A stretch of DNA of 64,000 nucleotides, from NCBI GenBank assembly GCA_030268105.1, contig BSDZ01000080.1, positions 3,225,501 to 3,289,500 of the forward strand, given 5' to 3'. Every line of letters begins with the position of its first letter. Position 1 is the stretch's first letter. The stretch comes from Volvox africanus (Eukaryota; Chlorophyta; Chlorophyceae; Chlamydomonadales; Volvocaceae). Made by a program: the position numbers and the translations under genes. The notes below the pieces were generated by a model, which saw only the letters and a list, made by a program, of their open reading frames with translations, ran no database searches and was not told the DNA's origin. Shown here in pieces: positions 1-12,045 of this stretch.

Positions 1-432
1 CACTCGGACCTGAGCCTGACTCTGGCTGCTGCGGCTCTCCTTCTGGCTCTACCAAGGGAAGGTTACGGATATACCCGTTCCCACACTGCACTTTGTTGTG
101 ACGAAAGGAGGTGTTGACCGTGTTCCACAAATAGTCCAGGATCCTGCACTCCTCAGTGACGTGCTTGGAGTTCAACCATGGAAGTAGCAGTCCGGAGTGC
201 AACGATATCTGTTAGCAGGGTATAAGCCCTCCATGTAGGACAACAGCTGCTGATCCGTACGAAGCTTCTTGATCAAGAAACAACTAGATCTGTGATGAGT
301 GGTGTCAGTTCCGTGGAGGATGTAACCCCGAATAACTTCCTTGAGCTGCGCTCCTTCAGTTCTTGATACTGGCCTGGATGAGGGAGATGCAAACCTCCCG
401 ATTACCTCAGTCTTCTGCCTGCTCTGGTTCAC
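1..432 (-). pseudogene. Degraded LTR-retrotransposon gag-like fragment
   Basis: Read on the minus strand, about 172-432 and then 1-180 in a neighbouring frame give protein-like sequence. Around 145-215 there is a cysteine/histidine pattern, C-x3-C-x2-HG followed by H-x3-EEC-x2-L, like the zinc-knuckle of plant and algal retrotransposon gag proteins. A stop codon and a one-base frame change separate the two halves, so the piece is broken. It runs off the left edge of the window. Assignment rests on this one motif. It could instead be an unrelated decayed exon. Confidence 0.35.
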
Positions 433-2583
433 GATGGGTGCAGGCTGATGGTAGACTGGCTGATCCCCGCGCTCGTGACTACGTGACCGGGATCACGAGT
501 ACGTACGTGGGAGATGCTGTGGGCGGTAGTGACGTGATGGAGTAAATGCCCACGCGGAAGTGGCTCCTGCGCCTGATGATAACAATGAGGCTCTGGGCTG
601 TGACATGCAGCAAGCCCCGGTGACACTGACCTGTTTATGTATCGCTGCCAACAAAGGTCGTTCTGCTCCAGAACAGAACTTCCTTCCCACTGCCGTGCAC
701 GATAGCCGTCCTACCAGATTCGGCGTGGTGGGCGTTCAGGCCTGTGTCAGTAAGGACTCCGTGATCTGGAATCACGTGAGTAACGAGCGTAGTCCTGCTG
801 ATAGTACCTGCTTAATAATAATATTTCTTTGGAGAGTACAGCATGTTTTATGAACTTTTTCTTTTTTCCTTTCTTTTAGAAAATACTAATCCGACTCCGA
901 ATGCCGTACACCTGTCATGACATGGTCAAAAGACATCATCCAACGCGATCAAGATCAAAACTTTCTCTTACATAAACGATAATATCTGAGTACAATGGAT
1001 TAAACTGATAGGCACACGACATATTTCTGGACACACTTCTGAATACTACGACCCTTCCTCTTACGATATCCTGCCGTACAACCTTAGCGATATAAACAAC
1101 CTGGCTTGACCCAGCCACAACACAAATATCTTCTGGTTCACCATACAAAATATGCCTGACTACTTGGCTCTACAACTAACACTCAATGTCTGACCAAATA
1201 GCTGCTTGATGCTGGAGGCCGGGATACTTATCATGTGCGGTAACCTCGATATGTATAGATAGCGAGCAGCCATGTTAGTCGCGCCGTCGCAACGTTTTGA
1301 CAAACAATCAACATACGTGAAGTAGCAGATGAAAATGTGGCTCAGGTATTATACATCTATACATTTATATGCTTGGCGAGTGCGGTTGCCCACGCTACAG
1401 GGCATTCCTGATAATGGGCATCATTGCCAGCTACCTTGGTATCAGACTTGCCGTACATCGTGACATAAACCCATGATGCAATGGACATGACATTATCCTC
1501 TTCAGCCCAAACCGAATGCCTCCTAAGTTTGCAGTTTGCACCCTTGTGCACCGATGTGACTGTGAACGCCACTTCCCTTCAACCTAACGTTTTCCATCAT
1601 CTGCCCATGGCTCATTTCTGTCTCTACACATTACCATTTCTTGAGTACTGGAACCAGGAACAAAACCCAAGGCTCAAATTGTAACCTTGTCAACCAAATG
1701 GTCGTACGGCTACAAGGCCTTCATCTTAATCATTGAACCCACGTGCACAATACAGGGTAAACGTCTCTTTTGTATGGCCCGCAGCAACAGCTTTGCGTAA
1801 TACTCATATCCACCGTGTATATCACATCCTCCCATCGTCCTGCAAGCGAGCCACATGCAACCACATCCGAATATTTCAATCATTATGGGAGTTTAGCCGG
1901 CTAAACCCCCATACCGCAAGAACACTGTTTGAAAGACACGGACATGCACACAGGAGCAGCTCAAGAGAAAGCAACGCTGGGTCCTCCTCCCACTTTCGTG
2001 GCAGCTCGTCGCATTGGATGGGTACATGGTGTCCATCAAGCGCCGTACACGATGTTAACACAAAAGCTTTGCCGATGCCCACAATCGTGATCTTTGCCAT
2101 GCGGTCCGAGTTTCATGCGTACCGATGTACCTTTTTATGTGCGCGATGTCACAGTTCTATCCTGGCTTGGACGGAACGCACTAGCAGCAATGCGTTTTCG
2201 TATGTAGCATAAGCAAATGCATGCACGCGTAGATCCCTACGTGCATATCCAAAGCTCTAGGAGTACCTGACCGAACCGTACAGGGTATGGCGGGACAGGC
2301 GAGCGTTGAACTCCACAGCCGCATTGCAACCCTACCGAGACCTCGTTGCCCCCTCCGTCTGGCAGCAGGGGAGCGCACCCTCTCCGCAATCCATCACAGT
2401 ACCCAAGCTGCCTGTTATCAGCTCCCGGACATTTGGGAACCCGCTGATCCTGCGGGAGTATTAACTTAATCGACGGTGCCAAAGCTGCGTTGTTTGGTCA
2501 CACGTCGTGATAGATGGGCCTTAGCGGCGCGTCGCCAAGGCGGGGGGCAACCTGCTGCGCCAATACAGAAGCCGCCAGCACCT
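433..2583. other. Gene-poor, partly AT-rich stretch
   Basis: No recognisable gene. About 840-1160 is AT-rich. Minus-strand open segments at 936-1148, 1357-1572 and 1876-2100 (the last beginning with a true ATG at 2100) have protein-like composition, and could be exons of one decayed or unknown minus-strand gene or a mobile element. I recognise no domain in them. Confidence 0.3.
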
Positions 2584-5325
2584 TCAGGTCAAGCGGGCCC
2601 CGACCTGGCCACGTACATATCCCAGCGGCCGGGGCTGAGCGGGCATCAGCACGATGCTGGCTCCATGGCCCGGGCCCCCGCCCCCGCCCGGGCTCCACAC
2701 CGCCTCAACAGCATGCTGCTGGAGCAGTTGCGCCGCGAGCGGACCCCCAGCGGCATTTACGCTCGCCCCGCCACTACTCTGACCACCGTTGGCGCCGCCA
2801 ACATTGCCTTGCAAAGGCGACCCAGTGCGCCGCGGAAAGCCATGCGCCTCGGGCACTGCTACGGCAGGGCTCCGGGCGTAAGTAACAGTTGGCTGATGTT
2901 GCACCCGGTGCTGCTGCTGTGGCTGGCCCTGCCGCCTGGCTTGCTGGAGGACCAGATCCCCTGCAGGCCCACTCGCCACGGCTGCCTTGATGCCATCTCC
3001 TTGAACCACCCTGAACCTGCTTTGGTTGGCTGCTAAGCCAACTAGCAGCAACCGGCACCGTGGTAGCCCCGGCGGAAATTCCCACATCTGGGGGCGGAGC
3101 AACGACAAGACGGACGCCCTGGGGTGGTGGCAACACTGCCCGGGGGACGCCCTGCGGCCCAGGCCCGGGTCCCGGCCACAGCTCAAGCTCTAAACGCGTC
3201 TCGCCAGAAGGCTCAACTTGGACGTAAATCGCCAGCGGTACCATAATCATCTGCCGGGCCGTCGAATGCTCCGTCTGCCGCTCCAGAAAGTAATGACCCA
3301 ATGACAGAGGCTGCCGTCCCGGGGAGGGCGGACGTGTCGCCCTGCGCAGTCCTCGCTATTGCTGCTGCGGAAATTCATCATGGTGGCGACAGGGCTAAAG
3401 GTTGCCAAGCTTCGTCACAGCAATGTCGCCACCACCGCCGCTCGCCAGCGCGGAAGCTTGCAGTCGGTACGGCTGACGGTGCCAAGCCAGATGCGGGGGT
3501 GCCTGGCACTCCGGAGACCTTCAATCGAGGCTCTGGACCCGCATACCGAAGTTCTCGCGTGAACTGCCCCGCGGGCGCTTGGCTGTCCTAGCGGTAAGGT
3601 CAGGATCATCCGGGGATTCGTGTCGGGAGACAATCACCGGCAGGCCCCTCTGCAAGTAATCGTCTCTGCGAGATCGGCAACCCAAGGAAGCGACACCTGT
3701 GGCCTGTGCCGCCCCCCTGGTCACGGCAGGTCGCGCCCTACACAACGCCGCAACCAGATAGTCCATAACCATCGCACCATCGCGTGGAGGATGCTGCGGC
3801 TGCTGCTTGCGCTGAGCATCCCACGTCAAAAGTTCTTCCCGCTGCCGTTTCTCTTGTTGTTGCTGCGGACATTGTTGGTTTGCCCCTTGCTGCTGCTGCT
3901 GCTGCTGCTTAGCCCGATGCTGTAGCTTCTCCGCCTGCTGCTGCTGCTGAGCCCGATGCAGTAGCTGCTCCGCCTGCTGCTGCTGCTGCTGCTGCGCCCG
4001 ATACTGTATCTGCTGCGCCTGCTGCCGCTGCTGCTGCTGCGCCCGATGCTGTAGCTGCTCCGCCTGCTGCTGCTGCTGCTGCTGCGCCCGTTGCTGTAGC
4101 TGCTCCGCCTGCTGCCGCTGCTGCTGCTGAGCCCGATGCTGTAGCTGCTCCGCCTGCTGCTGCTGCTGCTGAGCCCGATGCTGTAGCTGCTCCGCCTGCT
4201 GCTGCGCCCGATGCTGCGCCCGATGCTGCCACGGCTTTTGGGCTTGCGGTGACTGCGGTGCCGGTTGCTCAGGTACCACATGCCGCGTCTGAGTTTGGTG
4301 CCCCTCATGCAAAATATGCAGCAGTGGCTTTGCATTCAACTGCTGTTGGTGTTGCTGCTGTTGCTGTTGTTGTTGCTGCCGCTGCTGGTGCTGCCATTGG
4401 CGCTGCTGCTGCTGATCACGCAGGGCTTGTTCTTGTGCCTCTACTTGACCTTTCTGCTCCATCTCACCCGTCCTTATCCGTTGCTGCGCCGCTCGGGGCT
4501 GGGGCTGGGGCTGGGGCTGGGGCTGGGGCTGGGGCTGGGGCTGGGGCTGGGGCTGGGGCTGGGGCTGGGGCTGGGGCTGGGGCTGGGGCTGGGGCTGGGG
4601 CTGGGGCTGGGGCTGGGGCTGGGGCTGCGGCTGGGGCTGCGGCTGCGGCTGCGCAGCAGGCAGCTGTGCGACCTGCTGTCGCTGTTGCGACGGTCCCTGT
4701 TGCGCGTCCGCCTGTGCTAGACGGCGAACCATCGGCGCTGGCGACGGCACTGGCGAGGCTACATGGAATACCTCCGGTGGCACTTTATTCTTAGGCAGCA
4801 CGAGAATGGTCTCTTCCGGCAACATTACGGGTAGCTGGCGGAACAACCGCAGCACCGCGCTGGGCTCACGATCCACGTGTGGCATTACGGCTAGGATGGC
4901 GGCCTCCGACGGCGCCATCTGCAGGGAGGCGGCCCGGGTCCGGAGGGTGAATCCGGGCAAGATTAGCGATGTGGGAGGAACACATTCCATCATTGGACCT
5001 TCGTGCCGTTTCACAACCCCCATGGGGCTCTGATGCGATGGAATGAGTTGGCTGGCATGGCAATCGGCCGGCAGGACTGAAATAGTGGGTGAAACAGTAA
5101 GCTTGGTGACGATAGGAGCTGATAAGGCGATTCGAGCACCCTGGATGAGGCTATTGTGCTGGCAGCGTGGAACGGTGTAGCAAGGCGCCACGTGGTTTCC
5201 CTGTTGCGCAGTGCCACACCATGTTTGTTTTAGGGTTTTTAGGGTTTTTAGGGTTTTAGGGGGTTTAGCTTTGTTAGCTTTGTCCGAACTAGCCTCCCTT
5301 TCCTCCTCCCTAACAACCCTGATCA
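2584..5325 (-). CDS. Unknown Gln/Pro-rich protein, 3' part of a large minus-strand gene
   Basis: Two long minus-strand open segments, 3521 to about 5325 and 2584-3186, have coding-like composition and follow the reading direction of the gene block upstream (5477-10609). The first begins as ordinary sequence (about 4730-5100). It then becomes a Pro-Gln dipeptide run encoded by 22 copies of a hexamer (4495-4626), then imperfect 14-codon units of the type AEQLQHRAQQQQQ (about 3870-4230). It ends with a basic tail and a stop at 3521. The second is rich in Gly, Ala and Gln. Splice junctions between the pieces could not be fixed, and no enzymatic domain is visible. Such composition is common in algal transcription or RNA-binding factors, but no function can be assigned. 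Confidence 0.35.
3870..4235 (-). repeat. CAG-rich imperfect repeats encoding poly-Gln units
   Basis: Tandem imperfect units of about 36-45 bp (plus-strand CTG runs separated by GCCCGATGCTGTAGCTGCTC). On the minus strand they encode Gln runs spaced by AEQLQHRA-like heptads, which would form a Gln-rich coiled coil if translated. Confidence 0.8.
4495..4626. repeat. (GGGGCT)22 hexanucleotide array
   Basis: 22 perfect copies of GGGGCT followed by GCGGCT/GGGGCT variants to about 4650. On the minus strand it reads CAGCCC, giving a Pro-Gln run. The G4 tracts on the plus strand are able to form G-quadruplexes. Confidence 0.95.
5228..5261 (+). repeat. Interstitial telomere-like repeat (TTTTAGGG type)
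   Basis: Four tandem units of T4-5AGGG, the Chlamydomonas-type telomere repeat. It lies in the minus-strand gene block, in what is probably an intron downstream of the exon starting at 5477. Confidence 0.8.
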
Positions 5326-5477
5326 CCCAGCCGGAGTATCCGTACCAGGACTGCTGCTCGTTGCTCTACCAAAGCCGCGAGAGAGTTCAGTTGCTCGAAC
5401 AGCCCGTCCACAGCCGTTTCGCGGCTTGAGAGTGCATTAAACTCTTCCACCAGCGCCTTGACGCGAGAGTTCGGCTG
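5325..5477 (-). CDS. Exon of the unknown minus-strand gene (leucine-zipper-like)
   Basis: After a clear acceptor (TTTGCAG at 5478-5484) an open frame gives a heptad-rich helix. It begins QPNSRVKALVEEFNALSS and continues with LFEQLNSLAALVEQ-type sequence to about 5325, where the donor is unclear (GTGATC or GTTGTT are the weak candidates). The amphipathic Leu/Val spacing suggests dimerisation. It continues the gene that includes 5973 and 6845-10609. The family is not recognised. Confidence 0.4.
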
Positions 5478-5539
5478 CTGCAAAGCGCAAGCGAAGGGCC
5501 ATTATCCGGGACTCAGCAAAATATGGACGGGAGAACTTT

Positions 5540-5973
5540 CGCGCCTTGCCAACACAATTAGTGGCACCATCCAGCACAGTCCCGTACTTCCTGCGCTTCA
5601 TATTGAGTACATAACGCACCATGGGCACGTGGGCCTCCTCCCGGACGTGCTCCGGCAGATAGAGCTGCAGCCGCTCCCACAAGTCGGGATCAGGACCCCG
5701 GATCTGCAGCAGCGCGTTTTGCACGTCCTGATAGGGGTCGTGCAGCCGCACACACTGCTGCTCCAGCTGCTCTAAGCGCCGAACTGAAGCGACGGCTGAG
5801 GCAGCCACCGCCGTTGGCCTTGTGTGCTGCTGCGCAGCAGCACCACCGCTAGTGCCCATGCTGCCCCCAGCGGCTTCCTTGGGGCAAGCCGCGTGAGGAA
5901 AGCATTTAAGCCGGGCCACGATCTTGGCAGCGGCGTCCGAGGCGCTGCGGACGAACGCAAACGTTAAGTGTCC
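5540..5973 (-). CDS. Exon of the unknown minus-strand gene (conserved-looking core)
   Basis: The acceptor at 5974-5976 (CCCAGGCAG) joins in phase 0 with the donor at 6844 of the large upstream exon. The exon reads GHLTFAFVRSASDAAAKIVA..., then a helical segment with DPDLWERLQLYLPEHVREE followed by RYVLNMKRRKYG. This non-repetitive, charged, helical piece is the best candidate for a real domain in the gene, but I do not recognise it. The 3' end is uncertain; a phase-0 donor (ACT/GTGCTG) lies near 5570-5585. Confidence 0.45.
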
Positions 5974-6844
5974 CTGCCTGGGCGAAAAGATTTGCTAGGA
6001 GAATAGGGGCAGGCGAGTAATATGGCAGGTTACCGGCAGATGAGCCCCCGAGCGCCAGCTTGGACGAGCTCGTCAAGCATTTTCATACTGACGCTTTCAG
6101 GCCCGCGCAGGTGTTGCCAGTCAAGGACGCCTCTGTGTGTGAAACTTACACCCGGAGAGTCCATTCCATAAGAGAAGATGAGAGCAATCCCGTAGTCCTG
6201 TTGCGCGTGTAGTTGCTGGTATGCCTTCTCGCGCCCAGTTTAAGCCTCTTCCAACAGGTACACCCCAGACATGGCAAGCACTAAGCACTTACGCAAGGCA
6301 GCGGCCCTGGAGCCGATTTGCATATGACACCAGCTTTTCCGCCAATGCATGGGACGAGGTGTCGTCTTCAGCGGCTACCTGCCGTTGCCGTTGCTGCTGC
6401 TTCTGGTTCGCCGCCTCGAGCGCCTTGCACTAGCGTAATGCAAGCACGTCAATCCCAAGCCACAACATTATCGTGGGGGCACAGAGGTTGGCGCACGTAA
6501 GATATGACGAACAAGAATGCAATCCATACTTAAACAAGCTGCAAGGGCATCGTAAGAAAGGCTGTGAAAGTTGGCGAACGACGGGCGGCGCATGACGCGG
6601 CAAGTCGCGGTCCCAGAAGTCAGCCGCCATGCCAAACCATCATCATGCATTGGACTCAGTCGGTCAACTCATGCATTTTCACAAGGATAGCTATCTGATC
6701 CCCGGAGCATTTGCCCTGGGTACTTCGCGCGAACTGCATTCTCAACGCCAGCGGTAAGGGCCTAAGTCGCGTGCCAAAACCCTGGCAAGAGGACCTACAT
6801 TTCGAAAACCATTAGAAGCACCCAATGCACCACTTCCGCGCTAC

Positions 6845-9800
6845 CTTCAACTCAGCCTGCGCGCTCATCCGCTTCTCCGCCTGCAGCTCCCGCTCTAGGT
6901 TCCGCACCCGCCGTTGATGAACCATAAGCTGAGATCGCAGCATCTGGACCTCCGTTGCCAGCGCACCCTCATCTCGAGGAGTCGAACGTGCTATTACACG
7001 CCGGCGAGGGCGCCGCATGATGGTGGTATCAACTGCACGTTCATTGTCCACACAGTCTTCTCGCGCGGCAACTCCTTTCCCCGGCATTTCGGTGGTCCCG
7101 GCAGCGCTGCTCCCCGCCGCCGCCCTGGGATTAGAGGCCGGGCCGGTCGCAGCTGCAATCTCGGCTGGGGCGAAATGTGCGTCACATGAGGAGGTACCAC
7201 GAGGGCTGGCTTGCGTTAGTGCTGGAGTTCGCCGGATGGGGAGCCCCGCCGCCCGGCGCCCCACAGGAGAGCCGCCGCTAGGCGCGGCAGCAGTGCTGGG
7301 AGCGGCAGCAGTGCTGGGAGCGGCAGCAGTGCTGGGAGCGGCAGCAGTGCTGGGAGCGGCAGCAGTGCTGGGAGCGGCAGCAGTGCTGGGAGCGGCAGCA
7401 GTGCTGGGAGCGGCAGCAGTGCTGGGAGCGGCAGCAGTGCTGCCAGCGGCGCCCTTTGACACCGCTGACCTGTGGGAGGTAACAAGCCCACCGGCGCCAT
7501 TGGCTCCGGCCACACCATCACGTGCAGCGCCGTTGTCCACAGATGCACTATCGATTCCCCCATCGGCTGCATCATCGCCTGGACCGCTGCCTGCCTCTGG
7601 CGCCGCCTGTTGAGGCCGTGGGGACAGCAGTGATTGTAGGTGATCCCCATCAGCAGCCTGGAAAACCCGCTCCTGATCACTCTCTGACTGAGGGGGCCCC
7701 GCCGTGCGACCCGTAACCTTAGGTCTGGCTTCCTCGGTGGAGAGTTCTTTCCTTTCAACGCCGTGCGAGTCTTCACGTTGCTGTGCCTCGACCGAAACTG
7801 GCGCCATACACACCAAAGACCCCGCGTCAAACCGTGTGACTGCAGTGGCAAGACCGCCGCCCTTTGCGGCCAGATGCCCCAGCGGCCGCTGGCGCTGTGG
7901 GCAGCTGGACTTGCGACGGTCCCCGTGAGATTGCCGTGCCGTGATGGCTGAAAGCAGCACTGACGGCCCTGTCCCCGTTGCCACCTCTGGCGCCAATCCG
8001 AACGCCTCCCCCGCATTCGTCGTGGAAGGGCCCTGCAACGGCAGCTGCTGCTGAGCAGGCCGCGGCTCCGATGGTCGCAGCGCCTGTGCCCCAGAGCCTT
8101 GCTCAGGTAGCGCCCCATGAATACTCTGGATAAATTCTGAACCGCGGGGGAGGCCACCATCCAGGTTTCCCACATCTGGAATTGGAGGTGCGGCACCGAC
8201 GCCTTGGGGTCCGTTCCGTGCCACGTGCAGTCGGTTTGCCATACTAGAGGCTCCAATCTGCGGGCAACTTAGCGTACGCTCAGGATCAGGCGCATGACGC
8301 AAGCCCAGTGCCTCCGCCGCTGCCTCAGCCAGTACTAAGCCCCGTGCATCCATTCCCGCCGCCGCCTCGCGCACCGCTGCCGCAAGCCACGCTACCCGGC
8401 CGAAAGCCTCCACGGGCTCACCTGCCAGGCGGCCTGTCCCTCCTGGGACAACTGCAGCAGCAGCAGCGGCGGTGGCGCCAGGACCCGAGTGTACGAACTC
8501 ACCAGCGCCAATATCATGGGGATCCTCAGCAGCCGAAGCCAGCGTTAATGGGCCACGGGGCCCCCTTGCTTGAAGGCAGTTGGAGCTGGTCGTAGAAGCC
8601 TGGAGTGGCAATGCTGCAAGCGGCGGTGCAGCATGTGTCACGGCGTGCGGCTGTTCAGCATCCTCTCTTCGAGGACGCGGACTGACAATAACGGCCTTCA
8701 ATGGTAGCTTTGGCCGCAACGCTGCCCTCCTTGCAGTCCCCGCCACCGCCTCAGGGCCTGGCATCGCCTCCCGAACCGGCGCATGTGCTGCTATCCTCGG
8801 ATCCGTAGTCACGGCGGGACGCCTTTGTCCAGACCTCTCACCTGCCTCACCTGGGATTGGCGAACCTTTATCAGCTGTCCTATCCGGTTCCGCTGCTTCT
8901 TTTGATGCTTGCATACCCCCTGACTCCCGCGCTGCGGCCTTTGTATTCGATTCACGACCCTTGCAAGCGCAGTTGGTCTCTGCAAGCCCAGCGGCTCCCG
9001 TTGCCATCTCCGACGCCGACGAGCCCAGAGCCACGCCATCAGCTGCCTCCGTATCCTCCGTGGAACCTACCGTAGCAACTGCATCAATCAGCATGTCATG
9101 CGCAGATGCCTCCGGCAACTGCAATCGCGCTCCTGTATCGCCCGCTGCAGCCACGTCATCCACTGCAGATGTCCGGACTGCCGCCACATCGCTTGCCTCC
9201 ACTTGTTTGTCGGCCGCATCATTGGTATAGGTGCGTACGGGCCTTATATCTGAAGAGCGCAGGAGCAGATTTCCACTGGCATTGAGTCCACGCACCGCCG
9301 CATCATCCACGTGTTCCTTCGATGCCAGATCCGGATGGGGTTCGCCTGAGGGGCCCGACACGTCGGGATGCGAGTTCAGGAGCACCACGTCAAGGAGGAA
9401 GTTTTCCGAGTGAAGGTCCTGATGCAGAGGTAACGGCATCAGGGGCGATGGCGGCATCAACATGCACAACAACGACTCATGCTTGTGTGTATTCCCCATG
9501 TCCGCGGAGTCATAATGCCCCGTTGCACCATCACGCGAAGCTCCTTCAACCTCCTCCCATGCTGTTGAATCCCCAGGGCCACGCGTGCTATAGGGTTGCT
9601 CCGCTGGCGTCCAAGCTGCCCTGGCTGTGGCCATGGCCGCCACCGCCGCCGCCTCTGCTACTGCTGCGGCGCCCACAACCGCAAGTGGCACCAATGGGTG
9701 ATGCTCTTCAGTGGTCCCGACTGACATGTCCTGTAGGTCAGCCGCACCTGCATAGTCGATCGCGCCCCACATGACTAGTGGCCAGCCCTGTAGCTCGAAT

Positions 9801-10609
9801 GAGTCCAGGTTTGCCGCCAGCTGTTGAGCTGCCTCTGGGCCATAATCTTCGGGCTGCTTCTCCGCCAACCTTGGGAATCCTACCAGTCCTGCAGCTTGCA
9901 ATCCCTCCATTTCTATTGGCTGCTGCGCCGCTGCTTCCACTGCTTCCGCTGCTACTGCAGCGTCAGCTGCTTCAGTTGTCCTTGCTTCTGGTGTTGTGAC
10001 CAGGTCCTCTCTCCTTCCCGGGTTCGCTACCACCTGATATCCTTTGGACTTGGCTACATTCACTGCCCCGGACAGCAGGGTGGCCCGAATGGCGGAAGTT
10101 CCTGGCTCGTCCGACTCACGGGCGATCAGAGCGGCTTTGCACGTCAGAGCTGAATTGCCACCAACTTTGAGCCTATCGCGGCAGACGATGACAAGGCCAT
10201 TTTTGGATTGAGCGACGCCAGGAGGTGAACCTGAAGCAGGTTCCGGCCCTTCAGAAACCGCCGAGGCAGCCCCAGACGAGCATGCAGCTGCCCTGAGCTC
10301 CTCTAGGTTGCAGATCGGAAGATTTGCTGGTAATCCTTCTGATGGAACTCTATTTGCACTGCGCCCGGGTTGGTCGCTTTCCGAGTTGCTGGCACGTTTC
10401 TCCCGTGCAAGTGCTTGGGCTTGGGCAGCCCCCGGTTGCCAATGTGGGCGTGGCGCTGTCAAATCTCCTGACCTGGGCGACGGCATTTCCATCGCAGTCT
10501 TAGCCCTCGCCAGGGCCACATCATCATCCTGCCGGGTCGGGAGCTGAACGTCAAGCCCAAATCTGTCAGAGCCTGCGGACCCAAGACATCTGCACCCCGA
10601 CAGATGCAT
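6845..10609 (-). CDS. Unknown large low-complexity protein with C-terminal coiled coil (exon)
   Basis: A single open frame of 1255 codons runs from a true ATG at 10609 to a GT donor at 6843-6844 (phase 0). Most is Ala/Gly/Pro/Ser-rich and probably disordered. About 7285-7445 encodes nine STAAAP units from an 18-bp repeat. The last ~50 codons form a charged heptad helix (LRSQLMVHQRRVRNLERELQ), a coiled coil that continues into the exon at 5973. A TATA-like TTTATATAAA sequence sits just upstream of the ATG on the minus strand, so this may be the true start, or the ATG may be internal to a gene reaching 13.4 kb. No known domain was found, and therefore no function is proposed. Confidence 0.5.
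7285..7445 (-). repeat. 18-bp minisatellite, about 9 copies, in coding frame
   Basis: Near-perfect tandem copies of GCAGCAGTGCTGGGAGCG on the plus strand. On the minus strand each copy encodes STAAAP, so copy-number change would keep the frame. Confidence 0.9.
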
Positions 10610-10863
10610 TTATATAAACACCTAACATCACTGTAACCCGCGGCTCATGCTTTCCAGTGTCCTCCTGCTTGTCCACCTGCATGGCCTCCTGCCGTGGTGG
10701 TTTTCGCAGTTGCTGCTCTACAGGGCGCTGATGGTGATGCGGAAAGTTGGGGTAGGCGGTCACACGATCCCAGCCACGGCCAACTTTCCACACGCAAAAG
10801 CCGATAAGAGATGCTCCCTTATCGCTTGCTACCTCCAATCTTAGTCATCCGTCCGCCAACCCG

Positions 10864-12045
10864 CTACCAGTGTCCCAATCGTGAGTGACCTACCGGTTTA
10901 TGGCGGCCTCCAATTACGGTGGCTCCACTGCCGGTCTTCCTGTCAGCTGCATCTCCATAATCGATGTGCACCATAGCCCTTTGGCAGTTGGCAAGGTGTG
11001 AGCCTGCTGCGCTGCGGTGTGGGCCAGCGCAATCATGCCCCACCAGCCCGCCTCCTCTTCTGCGGGCTCTCTCATTTCTTTCCTGCCCCTTCTGCTGTGT
11101 AAGCGGCTGTGACGCAGCCCTTTCCGTGGATGGCCCCTCACAGCCCAAGCTGCTCGGTTGGCTCCGTCGCTCCCTGTCGGAGCGCTGCTGGTGACATTCA
11201 CCGTGACCAGCATCAATATCCTGTCCCGACGCAGCCTTGACAGCCATCCGGAGAGGCATATTGCTTTTTCGGCTTCTGCTCCGGCCCCCATCGTTCCCCC
11301 GAGGACGCCCCCCCGACCGTCCTCTTGTTCGGCCCTGAAACCAGTAGGGAATCTTGTCGGAATCTCCATTGGGATCTGAACCGGGATTCGCGTCGGGAAC
11401 TGGTTTAAGATCAACGTCAGCCCCGAGTGCTAGGCCAACGACGCGCTCCCGGCCGCGTTCACGGCCCCTGCTAACTGCACGGTGTTCACCACCGCCACGA
11501 AAGCTATCGGCCGTGCGCCCGCAACGAAGAGCCCCAAGCCCGCCCATCCGGCGTCCCGTTAGATAATTCTCCGTATCGCTCCTGTGATCGCTAGAGTTGG
11601 CATCATCACATTTGCTGCCGTCTTCACTGCTTGCACTGCTGACGCCATGGCCTCCCTCATCCTGCACACTATATGGCTCGCGGCCAAGCTGGGCGCGGTA
11701 CTGCCGCCGCGTCAAATTGTGCTGCCGCCCCGCCCTGTCCTCCTCATCTACTGCCTGCCCGCAAAGCTGCTGCCCGTATCCATGGTTTCCTTGCTCTTGC
11801 TTCAGGCCGCCGTCCTCGTCCTCTCCTCCCGTCTCATCCCCTTCCCTATCCTCATGTTCAACGGGTTTCTCTTCGGCCTCCTCTTTTTCCTCCACACTCG
11901 TACAGTGACAATGTGTCCTGTGTAACAATCCCTCCTGCCGTTGCTTGCCGTGATCGCCCCCAGACTGCCCGCGGCAGCCGCGGCCCCAGGCGTGCCGCAA
12001 ACCGTTCTGCAAGCCCCCCGATTCAGCCCTGCGGAAAGAACGCAC
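10864..12045 (-). CDS. Hypothetical Arg/Ser/Gly-rich open segment
   Basis: An open minus-strand frame of about 390 codons, rich in Arg, Gly, Glu and Ser with RGRERGRER and acidic stretches, a composition typical of disordered or RNA-associated proteins. It lies upstream of, and on the same strand as, the 6845-10609 block, so it may be an earlier exon of that gene or a separate gene. No domain or splice evidence fixes its ends. Confidence 0.25.
   Translation of the reverse strand: MRSFRRAESGGLQNGLRHAWGRGCRGQSGGDHGKQRQEGLLHRTHCHCTSVEEKEEAEEKPVEHEDREGDETGGEDEDGGLKQEQGNHGYGQQLCGQAVDEEDRAGRQHNLTRRQYRAQLGREPYSVQDEGGHGVSSASSEDGSKCDDANSSDHRSDTENYLTGRRMGGLGALRCGRTADSFRGGGEHRAVSRGRERGRERVVGLALGADVDLKPVPDANPGSDPNGDSDKIPYWFQGRTRGRSGGRPRGNDGGRSRSRKSNMPLRMAVKAASGQDIDAGHGECHQQRSDRERRSQPSSLGCEGPSTERAASQPLTQQKGQERNERARRRGGGLVGHDCAGPHRSAAGSHLANCQRAMVHIDYGDAADRKTGSGATVIGGRHKPVGHSRLGHW

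Noticed and set aside
4249..4794. Plus-strand Gly-Ala repeat protein
   Set aside because: It is the opposite strand of the hexamer array. Flanking sequence has coding character only on the minus strand.
8580..9230. Plus-strand open frame of about 216 codons
   Set aside because: Antisense to the long minus-strand exon 6845-10609. Composition is simply the reverse of Ala/Gly-rich codons and no splice signals fit.
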